Source of the DNA: an uncultured Pirellula sp.
Lineage (GTDB): Bacteria > Planctomycetota > Planctomycetia > Pirellulales > Pirellulaceae
DNA length: 7,620 bases
Direction: 5' to 3'
NCBI GenBank assembly: GCA_903837255.1
Contig: CAILTZ010000404.1
Location: 1 to 7,620, forward strand
Positions within the stretch are counted from its first letter, which is position 1, and the number at the start of each line of letters is the position of its first letter. Below the pieces are notes generated by a model, which worked only from the letters and a program-made list of their open reading frames with translations, was not told where the DNA came from and ran no database searches. Position numbers and translations under genes: made by a program. This document shows positions 6,672 through 7,620 of this stretch, one piece after another.

Positions 6672-7620
6672 GACTTGGCTGCTCCGACGATATTCATAAA
6701 CACCTGCTCGAGACTCGGACGAGCTCGCTCCATCCGCAAGATACTGATATTGGCACCTCGGAGCCTATCGATCAGTTGATCCACCCCAGCTTGATCGATC
6801 CGATCAACGGCGATGCGACTCAGGCCGTCATTGGTCAATCCTCCAAGATCGATCGCTTCGAGGGTAGCTCCTGAGGGCAAGCCACCGAGTTGTTTGATTC
6901 GATCCGGCAAGGCCAGGACCTCAAGCTTGACGCTGCCAGCTTGCTCGTCGGTGTGGCTTCGTATCAACTCGTCGATCGTGCCGATCCCGCGAAGCTGGCC
7001 TAGAGCCATGATCGCAACGCGATCGCAGATGAGTTCGACTTCTTGGAGAATGTGACTGTTGAGAAAAACCGTCTTGCCACGCTGCTTGAGCTTGTCGAGC
7101 ACATCGCGAATTTGAGATCGCCCCATCGGATCCAAACCATCGGTGGGTTCATCGAGGATCAGCAGGTCCGGATCGTGAAGCATCGCTTGGGCTAACCCAA
7201 GCCGCTGGCGCATCCCTTTGGAGTAACGCCGAACGGCCTCGCCCTGTCGACCTTGCAGACTGACCAAATCGAACAGTTCGTTCTCCCGGGCGGCGATCTG
7301 TGAATCGCTCATCTCGCTTAGACGACCATAGAAGTACAATGCGCTTCGCCCGGTATGATGCCGAGGAAAAACCAGATTCTCCGGCAGGTATCCAATCTTG
7401 CGCCGGGCCGCCTTGCTACCGGCAGGTTGCTTGAGCACCTCGGCGAGCCCTTTGGTCGGATGCAAAATACCTAGCAGAACTTTGATAAGCGTCGTTTTGC
7501 CCGCACCGTTGGGCCCCAACAACCCGAAGACCTCTCCTCCACGGACCTGCAATGAGACATCTTTAAGAGCCGGATGGAGTCGCGGGAACACTAGGCCTTC
7601 GCGATAAGTTTTCGAAAGAT
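6668..7620 (-). CDS. ABC transporter ATP-binding protein, ABC-2 export type (5' end beyond window)
   Basis: This is the ATPase subunit that powers the downstream permease. The frame remains open to the right edge; upstream of the GTG at 7591 it reads LSKTYREGL, the usual N-terminal strand of such ATPases (L-x-K-x-Y), so that GTG is internal and the real start lies outside. Numbered from it: Walker A GPNGAGKT (26-33), Q-loop region GYLPEN (67-72, with Glu where Gln is usual, a frequent variant in this subfamily), signature YSKGMRQRL (123-131), Walker B LLILDEP (143-149) followed by TDGLDP, and H-loop His180 in NSH. A C-terminal extension ends with RARPSLEQVFMNIV, the typical tail of CcmA/GldA/NatA-like ATPases of ABC-2 exporters. 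Its TGA overlaps the permease GTG by 4 bp. Substrate cannot be told from the ATPase. Confidence 0.96.
   Translation of the reverse strand, partial: LSKTYREGLVFPRLHPALKDVSLQVRGGEVFGLLGPNGAGKTTLIKVLLGILHPTKGLAEVLKQPAGSKAARRKIGYLPENLVFPRHHTGRSALYFYGRLSEMSDSQIAARENELFDLVSLQGRQGEAVRRYSKGMRQRLGLAQAMLHDPDLLILDEPTDGLDPMGRSQIRDVLDKLKQRGKTVFLNSHILQEVELICDRVAIMALGQLRGIGTIDELIRSHTDEQAGSVKLEVLALPDRIKQLGGLPSGATLEAIDLGGLTNDGLSRIAVDRIDQAGVDQLIDRLRGANISILRMERARPSLEQVFMNIVGAAKS
6682..6685 (-). promoter_or_regulatory. Shine-Dalgarno (GGAG) for the permease GTG start
   Basis: On the minus strand GGAG lies 10 nt before the GTG at 6671, inside the end of the ATPase gene. It supports the GTG as the true start; the next Met (in MAGWLL) falls inside the first membrane segment. 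Together with the 4-bp GTGA overlap it indicates translational coupling of ATPase and permease. Confidence 0.55.

Overview
The window looks like a compact stretch of a planctomycete chromosome, probably a Pirellulales relative. This rests on three things seen here: a Ser/Thr kinase with a large helical C-terminal extension after a single membrane segment, a base composition that looks mid-50s % GC by eye, and few clear Shine-Dalgarno sites. The lineage is an inference from gene content, not a database result. No rRNA, tRNA, CRISPR array, integrase or insertion sequence was seen, and nothing marks the region as recently transferred.

Layout. Positions 2-1975 (+) hold the 3' part of a membrane-anchored Ser/Thr kinase gene. 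It runs tail-to-tail into a YggS/PLPBP-family pyridoxal-phosphate homeostasis gene (1923-2645, -), and the two overlap by 53 bp. A short AT-rich divergent region (2646-2713) separates yggS from a MerC-domain membrane protein with a His-rich loop (2714-3331, +). That gene again runs tail-to-tail, with a 4-bp stop-on-stop overlap, into a phytanoyl-CoA-dioxygenase-family Fe(II)/2-oxoglutarate oxygenase (3328-4158, -). Then come, all on the minus strand, an ABC-2 type permease with a very large extracytoplasmic insert (4275-6671) and its ATPase (6668 to beyond the right edge). No gene-free stretch exceeds 116 bp.

How the genes work together. The ATPase and permease form a clear translationally coupled transporter operon (GTGA overlap). 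The dioxygenase lies 116 bp downstream on the same strand with no evident terminator between, so it may be co-transcribed, but a functional link is unproven. Kinase, yggS and the MerC-domain gene show no obvious shared pathway; they are tightly packed neighbours whose boundaries overlap or share sequence.

Most interesting points: the permease carries about 370 residues of beta-propeller-like repeats between its fifth and last membrane segments. A 7-bp hairpin has the stop codons of two convergent genes in its loop. The yggS/MerC divergent region has two mirror-placed promoter candidates that share one palindromic TTGCAA box. GATC is about three times more frequent than chance by a hand count. 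No complete, convincingly new multi-gene system is visible.
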